Below are positions 1-9,191 of a stretch of 64,000 nt of DNA, piece by piece. Position numbers and translations under genes: made by a program. Origin of the DNA: Colwellia sp. MB02u-6 (GTDB lineage: Bacteria; Pseudomonadota; Gammaproteobacteria; Enterobacterales; Alteromonadaceae); contig NZ_JACGVG010000015.1 of assembly GCF_014077095.1 (NCBI RefSeq), forward strand, positions 62,001-126,000, given 5' to 3'. Below the pieces are notes generated by a model. It was not told the origin of the DNA, did no database searches, and was given only the letters and a program-made list of their open reading frames with translations. How positions within the stretch are numbered: the first letter of the stretch is position 1; the number at the start of each line of letters is the position of its first letter.

Positions 1-717
1 GCCAAGGCAAGCTTATTTTTTTGTGTTGGGCTCAGTTCAGCATTAAAACCCGGCCATAAGCTCACTCCATTCTTGTGGCTACTAGTATTAGTTCCAGCGC
101 TATCATTAATCGGCTTGCCACTAAGCAGTGGTGCCTTAGCCAAAGCAGCACTCAAAGATGCCACTTCAAGCTGGCCATTGTTCTCCACGTTACTGGTTAT
201 GTCAGCTATAGGTACCACATTGCTGATGGGCCGGTTTATCGAACTGATGAGAGAGCAGGCGATATTAAATGCATCGAGTGCTAAACCCAATTGGCGACTT
301 ATCTTGCCAACAGTGCTTTCAGCCTTGATGTGTTTAAGCTATTTTTACACACCGCCATTTGAATTCAAGCAGTTTCAGACAATCGTTTCAACGCTAAGTT
401 GGTCTGCTGTTTGGCCAGCGTTTATCGGTTTTTTGATCATTTTTGTCACCAAAAAGCTACGCGCTAAATTACCCGTACCTCCGGCTGGCGATCTATTAAT
501 TGTCTATCAAGCATTAGCAAGTTTAAGCACTAAAACTTGGCAAATAATTGCTAATTTAAATGCCAGTATCGCTCTATATATCGACATGATGCTGGGTCAT
601 TTACACCTATGGTCACTAAGTGTATCAAGGCGTTTAAGCAAACAATTAACGCTTGATAGGCCAGGCACTATCATGGTTGTTATGCTAGCCACTCTACTCT
701 ATGCCTTTTTAACTTAA
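1..717 (+). CDS. Proton-conducting membrane transporter subunit (complex I ND4/ND5-like), C-terminal part
   Basis: The frame is open from the left edge of the window, so the 5' end lies outside it and about 238 residues are visible. The protein is strongly hydrophobic, with some five membrane-spanning stretches. Its visible start has the glycine-rich GLPLSSGALAKAALK stretch, which resembles a transmembrane segment of the ND2/ND4/ND5 and Mrp antiporter family (GLP..GG/SG..SK). A PPAGD motif precedes the last part, and a helix ending in YAFLT closes the protein. Members move protons or sodium ions across the inner membrane as part of complex I-like or Mrp-like assemblies. Which complex this subunit serves cannot be told from the fragment. 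It sits 35 bp upstream of two universal stress protein genes on the same strand. The TTG at 73 is an internal codon, not the start. Confidence 0.7.
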   Translation, partial: AKASLFFCVGLSSALKPGHKLTPFLWLLVLVPALSLIGLPLSSGALAKAALKDATSSWPLFSTLLVMSAIGTTLLMGRFIELMREQAILNASSAKPNWRLILPTVLSALMCLSYFYTPPFEFKQFQTIVSTLSWSAVWPAFIGFLIIFVTKKLRAKLPVPPAGDLLIVYQALASLSTKTWQIIANLNASIALYIDMMLGHLHLWSLSVSRRLSKQLTLDRPGTIMVVMLATLLYAFLT

Positions 718-752
718 GCCAATTTGTCTAATCAACAGCAGGAGATAACCCT

Positions 753-1688
753 ATGAAACGTTTTAAACATATAATCATAAAAGTTAATGATCAAACTAAG
801 CCTGAACTAGATATCGCCGTATTGCGAGGCATTGAACTGGCCAGTAAAACTGGTGCAAAAATAACTTTATTTGACGTAGTTGAACCGCATGAAACTATCC
901 TCAGTAGTTATGCCGATATTGTCAGCCCTGCAGAGCTAACCGAATTTATTGTCGCCCAACGGCTCGACCAATTAACTGATTTAGCACAGCAATTACAAAG
1001 CACTGGTTTAGACGTTTCAGTCAATGTCGCCAAAGGTAAAAACTTTATTGAAATCGTTAAAGCCGTTATTTTAAACAAAGCTGATTTACTGATCAAAGTA
1101 GCAAATAAAAGTGAAAAGAGCTTTGACAGCAATGATTTTCATATCATGCGTAAATGCCCTAAACCTGTTTGGTTAATTAAAGAAGCGCAGCAGGATACAG
1201 TTAAAAAGGTATTAGCTGCCGTCGACCTTTCAATGGAACAGCATGCAGAAGGTCGTGCGCAAAATCGCATGATAATCGATATCGCCTCATCATTAAGTCA
1301 GTATAAAGGTGCCGAATTAACAATTTTGTCATGCTGGTCGTTATATGGTGAGGAAGCTCTTAGACATGGCGCATTCACCAGAGTGTCTCCCGCTAAAGTT
1401 GAAAGCTTATTAAAGCATGAAGAACGCGAATACCAAGAGAGTCTTAATATCTTGGTGAACGAGTATACGCAGTGTAAGTTTGAGCAAATATTAGCCAAAG
1501 GTAACCCAAAAACTATTATTCCTGCTTTTGTTAATAACAAGGGTATCGATGTTGTTGTTATGGGCACTATTGGCCGCTCTGGCATTCCTGGATTTTTAAT
1601 TGGCAATACCTCTGAGTCGGTACTTCAAGCGATTAATTCCTCAGTCATCACCTTAAAACCCGAGAATTGGGTCTCACCCATATATTAA
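753..1688 (+). CDS. Tandem-domain universal stress protein (UspE-like)
   Basis: This 311-residue protein holds two Usp domains, roughly residues 1-145 and 155-305. The second domain ends with a complete nucleotide-binding loop, GTIGRSGIPGFLIGNTSE, which fits the family pattern G-x2-G-x9-G-(S/T). The first domain has only a degenerate equivalent (KVANKSEKSFDSNDFHIMRKCPKPV), as is usual for UspE-type proteins. Usp proteins are cytoplasmic and bind ATP or AMP during starvation and other stresses; the target is unknown here. AGGAG lies at a normal distance before the ATG. A paralogue follows 129 bp downstream, and both follow an ion-transporting membrane subunit, so a role in membrane energetics is possible but inferred. 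Confidence 0.9.
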   Translation: MKRFKHIIIKVNDQTKPELDIAVLRGIELASKTGAKITLFDVVEPHETILSSYADIVSPAELTEFIVAQRLDQLTDLAQQLQSTGLDVSVNVAKGKNFIEIVKAVILNKADLLIKVANKSEKSFDSNDFHIMRKCPKPVWLIKEAQQDTVKKVLAAVDLSMEQHAEGRAQNRMIIDIASSLSQYKGAELTILSCWSLYGEEALRHGAFTRVSPAKVESLLKHEEREYQESLNILVNEYTQCKFEQILAKGNPKTIIPAFVNNKGIDVVVMGTIGRSGIPGFLIGNTSESVLQAINSSVITLKPENWVSPIY

Positions 1689-1817
1689 GCGTGGGTATAT
1701 ATACGTGCTTCACTACAAGCTGGAGATTTAAACAAGTTAAGAAATAGTATAAGCACCAAAGATATAGCGACAACTTAACCACAGTGTTACTGAATTTGAT
1801 CATAATAGGAGAAGACA

Positions 1818-2756
1818 ATGGTTTCTTTAAATAAGTTATTACTCGTAACCCCAGCAAACTCAATTCAAGCTTCAGTTGTTTCACAAGCAATTAAATTAGC
1901 AAAAAGTCATCACTCACACATCACCTTCTTTAGTGTGGTAGAAGAACTTCCTAAAGATCAGCTCGCATTGGTCACCCTATTGCCTTCGAAAGAGCTAATG
2001 GACAATTTACAAAAAGATCAGCAGCGAGTTTTAAAAAAGAATATTGAAAAGTTTTATCACCCCGCTATTGCTGTTGACGCACAAAATACAATCGGCGTAC
2101 CTTTTATTGCCGTGATTAAAAAAGTACAGCAAGAAAACTATGATCTGGTGATATTAGCCGCAAGAACGGGTGAGCAAAGTCGTAGAAGGTTTTTTGGTAG
2201 TACCACTATTCACCTCATGAGGAAATGCCCTTGTCCGCTACTAGCGGTTGGTACAAAAGCCGATGAGCCAATTAAGCGCATAGTGGCGGCTATAGATGTT
2301 TATGCGCCAAGCAAAGAAGGGCTCGCGCTTAACAATACCATTTTAACATGGGCCGCCCATTTAGCGGTGTCAGAAAAAGCAGAATTACATGTTATACATG
2401 CTTGGCAATTGCCTGATGAAGATTATTTAAAAAGCTGGGGCCATAACTCTGCAGTTGATCGCCTTGAATTAATCATGAAGCAGCAATTGGATAGAAAAAA
2501 ACGTTTTGATCACTACATCAACAATCACTTTGTTGATGGCGACTTGCCCATAACAGTATTGATTGAGGGGATTGCTCAAGAAGAAATCCCTAAATACATC
2601 GCCGAGCAAGACATTGATTTGCTCGTAATGGGCACGGTATGTCGAACCGGTATTGCTGGACTTTTTATTGGCAACACGGCTGAGTCAATATTAAGTGAAG
2701 TCTCATGTTCAGTATTAACGTTAAAACCTATAGGCTTTACCTCACCTATTAAATAG
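1818..2756 (+). CDS. Second tandem-domain universal stress protein (UspE-like)
   Basis: This 312-residue protein has the same two-domain plan as the preceding gene and ends with the same kind of tail (VLTLKPIGFTSPIK against VITLKPENWVSPIY), so the two are paralogues. The second domain carries GTVCRTGIAGLFIGNTAES, again the ATP-binding loop. In the first domain, AARTGEQSRRRFFGSTTIHLMRKCPCP keeps part of the loop. GGAG stands seven bases before the ATG. A local duplication followed by divergence explains the pair. No clear terminator was found directly after the stop codon. Confidence 0.9.
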   Translation: MVSLNKLLLVTPANSIQASVVSQAIKLAKSHHSHITFFSVVEELPKDQLALVTLLPSKELMDNLQKDQQRVLKKNIEKFYHPAIAVDAQNTIGVPFIAVIKKVQQENYDLVILAARTGEQSRRRFFGSTTIHLMRKCPCPLLAVGTKADEPIKRIVAAIDVYAPSKEGLALNNTILTWAAHLAVSEKAELHVIHAWQLPDEDYLKSWGHNSAVDRLELIMKQQLDRKKRFDHYINNHFVDGDLPITVLIEGIAQEEIPKYIAEQDIDLLVMGTVCRTGIAGLFIGNTAESILSEVSCSVLTLKPIGFTSPIK

Positions 2757-3289
2757 GCTTTTATTTTAAGATAACATTGTTATAAAAATAAGGCTTATGC
2801 TTGGTGCTGCGACGACAGCCTAATCCCTAATAACCTGAGGCCTTATGAATGCTAGAGACAATCAATAATAACGCCTATAAGCGTTATAAATCGACCTTGA
2901 CTAATGAATAGCAATCAGATGAATGCTATTCATTGCTCGCCTATGATATTTGTAACACATTTTTCTTGTACTAAGCTCACTACTCTTGCGCTAAGTTGGC
3001 TAATTAACTTTCAACTAATATTAAGTCGCTTACCACTATGTATTTTCTCATCAAGAAACTGGCGAAGATTACCGGCTTAAAATAGCGTAAACTGTTTGAT
3101 AGAAGCTATCGAAAGGTCAGAAAAAAGCATTGAAATTTTTTATTGGGGATTTACAAGTCAACAAATAGGGTTTTAAATAGATAAAAACTTCCTTGTTTAG
3201 GTCTGAAAATAACTAAAGTGATAAGCGCTGGATCATTCACTCAATTACAGTGTCAAATAGCAAAAGAGAAGAATATTGAGCATAGAGGA
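2757..3289. other. Intergenic stretch, no gene recognised
   Basis: This 533-bp AT-rich stretch lies between the second usp gene (plus) and the DUF2237 gene (minus), whose stop codons face each other. I see no ORF with a good start, no RNA gene and no clear Rho-independent terminator. A loose pair of AAGGC/GCCTT segments near 2790-2865 could form a weak hairpin. Confidence 0.4.
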
Positions 3290-3652
3290 TTACTCAACAT
3301 ATTCATGAGCTTTTAAAGCCTCTAATGACACGACTTTTAACGCTTTTTGGTTAGTAGACGCAAGTATAATCGGTGGTGCAACCTTGTCTGCAATCGCTTG
3401 ATACCAGCGAACAGCGCACAAACACCATTTGTCACCCGCTTTTAAGCCGGCAAAGTTATACATATGATTAGGCGTGATTAAATCATTACCTTGTGCTTTT
3501 GAAAATTCTAGGAATTCGTCGGTCATAACCGCACAGACACTATGGTTACCAAAATCATTTTCGGGTACATAACAGAACCCTTTTCGGGTGAAACCCGTAT
3601 TACTACAACATAACTCTAAACGCGTGCCTAATACATTGAATTGATTTTCCAT
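3290..3652 (-). CDS. DUF2237 family protein
   Basis: This 120-residue protein matches the DUF2237 family from end to end: NVLGTRLELC near the start, then TGFTRKGFC, VCAVMTDEFLEFSKAQGNDL, GLKAGDKWCLCAVRW and APPIILASTNQKAL. The conserved cysteines (C15, the TGFTRKGFC cysteine, VCAV and WCLCA) are present. The length is normal. The family has no established biochemical function. The gene diverges from ubiG, with start codons only 48 bp apart, so they may share a regulatory region. Confidence 0.85.
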   Translation of the reverse strand: MENQFNVLGTRLELCCSNTGFTRKGFCYVPENDFGNHSVCAVMTDEFLEFSKAQGNDLITPNHMYNFAGLKAGDKWCLCAVRWYQAIADKVAPPIILASTNQKALKVVSLEALKAHEYVE

Positions 3653-3700
3653 GAATATGCCTTGTGTTAATTAACATTAGATTAAAAGGATAATATTACC

Positions 3701-4498
3701 ATGCTAGACAAAAGTAAGCTTAATCCCGTCCAAAATGATAGCACTGAACGCACTTCTACCGGTAATTATAGTCTTAAAGAAATCGCCAAATTTGATAAGT
3801 TAGCTGAAAGTTGGTGGGATTCAAACGGTCAGTACAAAACCGCACTTGAATTTAATCGAGTGCGAGTAGCTTATTTTATAGCGCAAATTTGCAAATTTTA
3901 TCATCGCGATCCCAACAAACTAAATCCTCTGCAAGGCTTACATATTTTAGATGTGGGCTGTGGTGGTGGTTTAGTTTGTGAGCCTTTGGCAAAAGCAGGC
4001 GCTACCGTGGTGGGCATCGATGTCAGCGAAATGAGTATTGAAGTCGCAAAACGTCATGCTTTAACATCTCAACTTGATATTGAGTATCGTCACGAGCATG
4101 CTCAACACACCAGTAAAAACGATGAAAATCGCTACGATGTGGTGATTAATGCTGAAGTCATTGAACATATACCCAATCAACAAGACTTACTGAAGCAATG
4201 TAGTCAATTATGTAAAGTAAATGGCTGTGTCATCATGGCAACGCTAAATCGTACGATTAAATCTTATCTGGTCGCCATTGTAGGTGCTGAATATATTATG
4301 CGATATTTACCCATTGGCACCCACAGCTGGCATGCCTTTGTTAAACCAATTGAATTAAATAACATGGCTGAAAACGGGCGATTACAGTTAGTAACCGGCA
4401 TTGGCATGACATATAACTTATTCACTAAAACCTGGTCTACAACGTCCAGCCTAGCGGTTAATTATGTGCAAGTATACCAGCGCTTAACTCCTGATTAG
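3701..4498 (+). CDS. ubiG: UbiG-type 3-demethylubiquinol/2-polyprenyl-6-hydroxyphenol O-methyltransferase
   Basis: This 265-residue class I SAM methyltransferase has the nucleotide-binding motif LDVGCGGG at residues 83-90 and the acidic strand end VVGIDVS. It also has the family blocks FDKLAESWWD at the N-terminus and LNRTIKSYLVAIVGAEYIMRYLPIGTH toward the C-terminus. UbiG performs both O-methylation steps of ubiquinone synthesis. The RTxKS and YLPIGTHSW forms look closer, from memory, to alphaproteobacterial and mitochondrial (COQ3) versions than to E. coli UbiG, and the N-terminus is about 20 residues longer. A second, canonical copy elsewhere in the genome, or transfer, is therefore possible. 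AGGA precedes the ATG by about ten bases. The neighbour DUF2237 is divergently transcribed. Confidence 0.85.
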   Translation: MLDKSKLNPVQNDSTERTSTGNYSLKEIAKFDKLAESWWDSNGQYKTALEFNRVRVAYFIAQICKFYHRDPNKLNPLQGLHILDVGCGGGLVCEPLAKAGATVVGIDVSEMSIEVAKRHALTSQLDIEYRHEHAQHTSKNDENRYDVVINAEVIEHIPNQQDLLKQCSQLCKVNGCVIMATLNRTIKSYLVAIVGAEYIMRYLPIGTHSWHAFVKPIELNNMAENGRLQLVTGIGMTYNLFTKTWSTTSSLAVNYVQVYQRLTPD

Positions 4499-5373
4499 CA
4501 CGGAAAATGAGCACTTTTTATGCAAGATAAAGTTGACCGATATGCTCACAAACTTTGTTGTTATCTTGCGTTAGGTGACTTTTTTCATAGCAAACAGGGT
4601 CGACTTATTTGGCTCTATTGAACAACACGCTTATTCAATTATAAAGTGAATGGCTTAAAGCTTTAGGGAGAAAATGAGTATGTTAGCCAACGTTTCCGAT
4701 AGATTGAAACATATGTTTTTTGATGGAAGTTTTTGTCAGGCTGACAGAAAAATAAGCTACCAAAGCGGTCATTCATATCGTAGCGTTGGCATGACTTCAA
4801 AGTGCGCTTAGTTAACGTTAGGTATTGAAAAGCTTAATGTCTTCTTAGAGCGACTTGCAGATAGTCGGGGGCATTCAATCCTATGGCTATTTTTCGTTTA
4901 TTGCAGCCGTTCACAGTAAAATGATAACTGACTCAACCGAGCAAATACCGGGAAGTCAACATCTTTACTAACATGCCATCAAACGCCACCCTTTCAACGC
5001 CTTATTAGCAAACCACGGAAAACCCAGTGAGGGCAGAGCCCGTAGATGTCACGCACAACTGTCCTGTCGGTTTAATCCAAATGAATGAGTCAGGGCTTTT
5101 TACACGGCCATATATTGGCAACAGGAAAAATAAATTAACGCGATGTATTATATAAAGTATTTTTTTTGCGTAATGCTTGCTTTTAACTCAGCAGACTCCG
5201 TATGATTTTTTGCTCATAATATGAACATATAGGCCATTGCCTCTTCAGGAAAGCAACGTGCATTCACTTCACATCATGGGGGTTGATTAATAGGTAGTTG
5301 TTACCTTACACCTTGGGTACCCCAACTATAGGATTATCACACGACACAACACAACATAAAATAGAAGTAGATA
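4499..5373. other. Long intergenic stretch before the ice-binding-like gene
   Basis: These 875 bases hold no gene I can name. One small ORF at 4674-4811 has a strong ribosome binding site and is listed separately. The last 100 bases before 5374 are the likely promoter and leader of the ice-binding-like gene; a GGGGTTG...CAACTA dyad occurs near 5279-5326. Composition is more mixed than in the flanking genes, which fits an accessory region. Confidence 0.4.
4674..4811 (+). CDS. Possible small protein of 45 residues, unrecognised
   Basis: ATG at 4674 is preceded by GGGAGAAA, one of the better ribosome binding sites of the region, and opens a 45-codon frame ending in TAG. The predicted peptide starts MSMLANVSDRLKHMFF and ends VGMTSKCA. 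It has two cysteines, no signal peptide and no family I recognise. It may equally be a degraded gene or chance; the binding site is the only positive evidence. Confidence 0.2.
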   Translation: MSMLANVSDRLKHMFFDGSFCQADRKISYQSGHSYRSVGMTSKCA

Positions 5374-6003
5374 ATGAAAAATAAAAATATAGTGTTAAAA
5401 ATCTGCTTAACCGCTTTGGCTTTGTCTGTCGCTGGTTTAGCAAATGCACAAGATGCCGATATGCTCACGTACTCTGCAATATCGGGTGGTGAGTTGAGTA
5501 TAGCAGGGCAAACCCCATTCTCAGGTAATAATGTTGGCGGACATCTCGCTGCACAAGCGGTCGTTGTTATCGGTGCTAATAGTGAGGTAAATGACATCTA
5601 TGCTGGCGCTGCCGTGGGAGTCGGGGCAAATGCCATCGCTCACAACATCATCGCGGGCGCTGCCATTACCTTGGGCGCTGATGCGTGGTCGAAATTTATT
5701 ACAGACGAGCAATTAGCCACAATCACCTTTGGCGCTGGGACCTATAACGATAGTAACTAGAGAGACGGCTGCGAAGATGGTGTAGGAATTCAGTCTAATG
5801 ACGACATGGCAAAGAAGATGACCATCATCAAAGAGAGATTTGTAGGAGGCGCGGTTAACGCGGCGACTTCATCGGTTAGTTGCGGTCACTTGTATGCGAC
5901 GGGCGCCATTAGTATAGGTAGCATTGGTGTAGAGAGTGACGGTAGTCCAGCCACTTGTGAAAATTCAGATGCTGTCTTCACTTATCTGGAGACACTCGAT
6001 TAA
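5374..6003 (+). CDS. Secreted ice-binding-like beta-solenoid protein, interrupted by an in-frame TAG
   Basis: The first segment (5374-5760) encodes 128 residues with a clear signal peptide, KICLTALALSVAGLANAQ. It continues with short repeats of the type AGAAVGVGANAIAHN / AGAAITLGADAW, a glycine-alanine-isoleucine pattern seen in ice-binding (DUF3494-like) and related beta-helical proteins. TAG at 5758-5760 stops it. The same frame then stays open for 80 more codons to TAA at 6001-6003. The second part has SCGHLYATGAISIGSIG, which resembles the closing turns of the same family. A strong terminator follows at 6054. I read this as one gene of about 209 codons carrying one nonsense codon, so either a recent pseudogene, a recoded stop or a sequencing error. 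The family assignment is moderate; the continuity of the frame is direct. Confidence 0.55.
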
Positions 6004-6053
6004 TTAGCAATAATGACGCACTGTATGTAATACGTGCCATTTCTCAGAGTTGA

Positions 6054-6085
6054 TGGTCAGACGGTTATAGTCTGGCCATTTTTTT
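6054..6085 (+). terminator. Rho-independent terminator after the ice-binding-like gene
   Basis: TGGTCAGAC pairs with GTCTGGCCA (one G-T pair) across a seven-base loop and is followed by seven T. It lies about 50 bp after the TAA at 6003, which supports transcription through the TAG-split frame as one unit. Confidence 0.8.
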
Positions 6086-6134
6086 GCCAAAGTAAGTAAA
6101 TAGATAGCCTGCCCACCAAGGTAAATCATTAAAA

Positions 6135-6165
6135 GGTCTCAGTGCAGGCCACCTCGGATGAGACC
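6135..6165. other. Hairpin-forming inverted repeat
   Basis: GGTCTCA at 6135-6141 and TGAGACC at 6159-6165 form a perfect 7-bp stem around a 17-base loop. It lies downstream of the transposase relic, at about the distance where an element end would be, but no matching partner was found on the other side. Its role is unknown. Confidence 0.35.
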
Positions 6166-6319
6166 CTCTACTAGCACAAGAAATATGTTCAAACTCAGAC
6201 AAGTCACTTCCTCACTTTCGAATATGACTATTATTGGCGACACTGAAGAGTTTCAGGCGAGTTGCTCTTGTTATACGCGGATAACCTAGCGTTATGGTAC
6301 TTTTTGAAATGAAAATAAG

Positions 6320-7231
6320 CTAAGCGCTATTTAAACAAGCCTGAGCATTAGCAATACCCTGTGTACGTTTTAAACCCACATGCTCAGCAGTACCCACAGC
6401 ACCGGTGAAAACACCTTCAAAATTTGAGGTGAGCTTTTTAACCCACTTTTATCACTACTGTGCAGTCTTGAGAGTATTTGCGCGGTGTTAGTGTTAATCG
6501 CACCCCGTTTGTCTTCTCTTATCACTCGTCTGGTTTCATCAACGAGGGTCAAGTAATCCTTTCAGCTAAAAGAGATGCCTACTGATTTTTCTTGGTGTTC
6601 ATTACTTGTGAAAGGCAATAACATTGAGGGTTGCTCACCCTTGATGGCCGCTTTGATACCCAGCTGAATACGGGTAAAGCTCGATTGCTCTGGTGTAGTG
6701 GCAATCCTTACACGTATGGGGTTTAAGTCAACACTAGCCATACATGCTAGTAATGCACCTTCGTCCAGTAAAGCTTGAGCGTTTAAAACGCTCTTCTCAA
6801 AAATGTCCTGTACACTTATCTTCTGTGTTGGCTTGGCGGGTAATAGGCTCGTTTTATGAGCGCACAAAGCAACTAATATCGATTAAGCGTTGTTTATAGG
6901 CAAAGGCTGCTGCTTTAACCCTTCCTAGCTCGAATTTATCTACAGTGTGATTGTATTAATATCTCTTGGTCAGGATGGTGCCTTTAAACAACTTATGCTA
7001 ACGAGTCAGCAGATCTAATGTAGACTCGTTTTTTATTGGTTCACTATTCACATGCAGTTCTGAATTCAAATGATTATGTATGACCGCATGGGCACAAATA
7101 TCAATCACAACCACTTGATATAGTTGAAAAATACGTTTTAAATCCAACTACGTCTATGCTCATAGCTAACACCCGCTTCTTTATCAACACCACATAAAAA
7201 AGCTTTGCGGACGGTTCGACTGCAAATATGA
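6320..7231 (-). pseudogene. RAYT/IS200-like (Y1, HUH) transposase relic
   Basis: Joining frames on the minus strand gives a recognisable transposase in the right order: SRTVRKAFLCGVDKEAGVSY, EHRRSWI, IDICAHAVIHNH, KLFKGT, AYKQRLIDIS, NEPITRQANTEDKCTG, then ALLDEGALLACMASVDLNPIR, YLTLVDETRRVIREDKRGAI and GAVGTAEHVGLKRTQG. These are the blocks of the REP-associated tyrosine transposase-like family (transposase_17, HUH single-stranded transposases). The gene is dead. It has several frameshifts, a TAA inside the conserved NEP region, a TGA where CTGxFWE has tryptophan, and the second half of the HUH motif is lost. Two remaining open pieces are at 6370-6552 and 6562-6867. The 5' end is broken by a group II intron fragment at about 7232. 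Confidence 0.85.
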
Positions 7232-7320
7232 TGTAGAGTAAGAGGCGGAGCGTAGTTGAACTATTTCTCTGTTTCTCCTCCCCGAACCGTACGTATACCT
7301 TTCAGCGCATACGGCTCTCC
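7232..7320 (-). ncRNA. Group II intron 3'-end relic (domains V and VI)
   Basis: Read on the minus strand, 7317-7284 is a 34-base hairpin with the features of group II intron domain V. It opens with GAGCCGTA and closes with TACGGTTC. It carries the AGC triad at its second to fourth bases and a GAAA tetraloop at its tip. About 50 bases of domain VI-like sequence follow, with GGAGGAG able to pair with CTCCGCCTC, and end in CTCTACAT. That is where the transposase frame (cat-att-tgc-agt) begins. The distal stem of domain V has a mismatch, so it may be inactive. Upstream (7321-7538 on the minus strand) I could not identify domains I-IV or a reverse transcriptase, so the intron is a fragment or very diverged. 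Confidence 0.7.
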
Positions 7321-7538
7321 ACTTAATTGTGGCTAACAGCCATTGCAACATCGTTATAGCCAGACGTAACCGTGTTTCTAATTTCATCTCTAAGATAAGG
7401 ATTTGATTCTGGTAATCACCAACGAAATGGTAATTTAGCGCTACTCACTAACCTAAATAGTGATGTTGCACATAAATTACCTCTGTTGCTTTTACCAAAT
7501 AGCACCCAAGTCTTAGCCATTAGCATCACCCCATAACT

Positions 7539-7919
7539 TTACTGTTTGTTTTCGCAGGTAAAATTAGAAACTGTCATTTGTATGAAGTTAGTTCCGTTTC
7601 CGTGAAATACCGCTTTTTTGTTGTACTTTTGACAATGCTCTATAGCCATAGTTGCAACATTTGATGGCAGTTGACTACATTCGTTTAGCTCAGAGCTAAA
7701 CGATTTATAGGGATTGCAGCCAGCATCGAACCCCATGGACATTTCGGCATAAGTAATCGTTAGTCCTTCACTGCTGGCTTCGCCAATTTTGGGATCGGTT
7801 AATGTTTTAGTATTCGATGTTGACACTGATGATACATCTCTAGGTGGCTCTGGTGAAGCACAGCCAGCAAGTCCAATAGTGAGTAATGATACAACAAGGT
7901 AATTTAGGATTTTTATCAT
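7539..7919 (-). CDS. Small lipoprotein of unknown function
   Basis: This 126-residue protein begins with a lipoprotein signal peptide: MIKILNYLVVSLLTIGLAGC, lipobox LAGC with the acylated cysteine at position 20. A serine- and threonine-rich linker follows, then a small domain with three further cysteines after residue 65, ending AIEHCQKYNKKAV...MTVSNFTCENKQ. The HCxKYxK...FxC ending recurs in small outer-membrane lipoproteins of marine gammaproteobacteria, but I cannot name the family. It stands alone between the mobile-element relics and a long non-coding stretch. Confidence 0.65.
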   Translation of the reverse strand: MIKILNYLVVSLLTIGLAGCASPEPPRDVSSVSTSNTKTLTDPKIGEASSEGLTITYAEMSMGFDAGCNPYKSFSSELNECSQLPSNVATMAIEHCQKYNKKAVFHGNGTNFIQMTVSNFTCENKQ

Positions 7920-8674
7920 GGTAGTGATCTCATTAAATTAAGTAAGCGTAGTTAGCCTCCATTTAGTCTGTTCTCACGACAAAATATCACCTTCCTACAA
8001 TGTGTTTACTTATAACCGCTCTTTGATAATTCACTCCTTGATTCGTTAACTATAGATCACCTTTGTTATTTATCAAGTTTATGGCGGTTCTGATGTTTCA
8101 CTCTAATTTTTCCAATTTAAATCTTCTTCAAATGTTAGGTAAAAATATGAGGTTATTTGCTCATATTTTTATTTAATCCTATTGTGGTTTTTTAGTCATT
8201 GCTTGGTTCTTTACCTTACTTTTAGTAATCATAATTATTTAATGCGTTCTTTAAGGCTTTTACGACTTCAACTTTAAGATAGGTTAGTGACTCGCACATT
8301 ACATTTTAATCAAAATAAAAACAAAGCAACAGTGTACGAGAAGGAAATATAATTACGTTTCTTGAAAGCTACCATGAATTATCTCATTCAGATTTCAGGA
8401 GAAGCATATAGCTGCTTTGAGAATCATCCTATAAGCATATACGTGACGTTCAACCAAGGCAGGCTTGGGGAAAATATGCTAATAGGACACAAAGTTTAAT
8501 TGATTGTCAAAAATCTGTTTTGGTTAGTTCCAATGTTTATAACGTACTAGATGATGAAATTAACTTTTATAATCCAACTATCATTTTTCAACAGGTTAAC
8601 TCCTATTATAGTTAGGATAATACGGATGGGTAAAATTGTTAATACCATCTCTGAGATCAACAGCAGAAGCGAAC

Positions 8675-8705
<31 letters not shown>

Positions 8706-8741
8706 GCACTTTGCCATTGAAGATTACTAGTTTAATGACGA

Positions 8742-8909
8742 ATGACTGTTGAGGTGGCGAAGTGGACTATTTATTGTGATAAATATGTGTCTAAATTAGA
8801 TCGGCTATTTGGAAAAATTGAATGTTCAGATATGAGTCGCCAAAGGCATCATGAGCTTACAAGAGTCATAGCAATTATTCTCGTTCTACAACTGTATTTG
8901 ATTTTTTGA
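8742..8909 (+). CDS. Possible gene fragment, 55 residues, unrecognised
   Basis: The frame encodes MTVEVAKWTIYCDKYVSKLD and continues RLFGKIECSDMSRQRHHELT before ending in a hydrophobic tail and TGA. The middle has the composition of a real protein (aromatic, charged, two cysteines), but I cannot assign a family. It has no good ribosome binding site. It may be the remnant of a larger gene. Confidence 0.2.
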   Translation: MTVEVAKWTIYCDKYVSKLDRLFGKIECSDMSRQRHHELTRVIAIILVLQLYLIF

Positions 8910-9191
8910 TCATGATATTAGTCTAAAAATCAATTTTAGGGATGGCTGCTATGCTAATAATTATCAAGTTAACCTTCGACCTTCTGAAATCAACTAAAGA
9001 GTGTGCAATCGAATTCTATCTATACAAAAAATTTCAAAATTTTTCTTCCACTCTTGCGCACCAAGAAGGCAGGTTCCAACTTTATTTGGAATGTTTTTGA
9101 TACTTTTTTAATAAATAAGACTTACTGCCAAATTTTTTCTGTCTTTATTTAGCTTCTACAATAGTGTGTAACCTATTGTTCAGCGATTTTT

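Noticed and set aside
5017-5075. GCAAACC, GAAAA and CACGCAC strings resembling a cyclic di-GMP (GEMM-I) riboswitch before the ice-binding-like gene
   Set aside because: The conserved blocks occur in the wrong order and the two paired stems with the tetraloop and receptor cannot be drawn.
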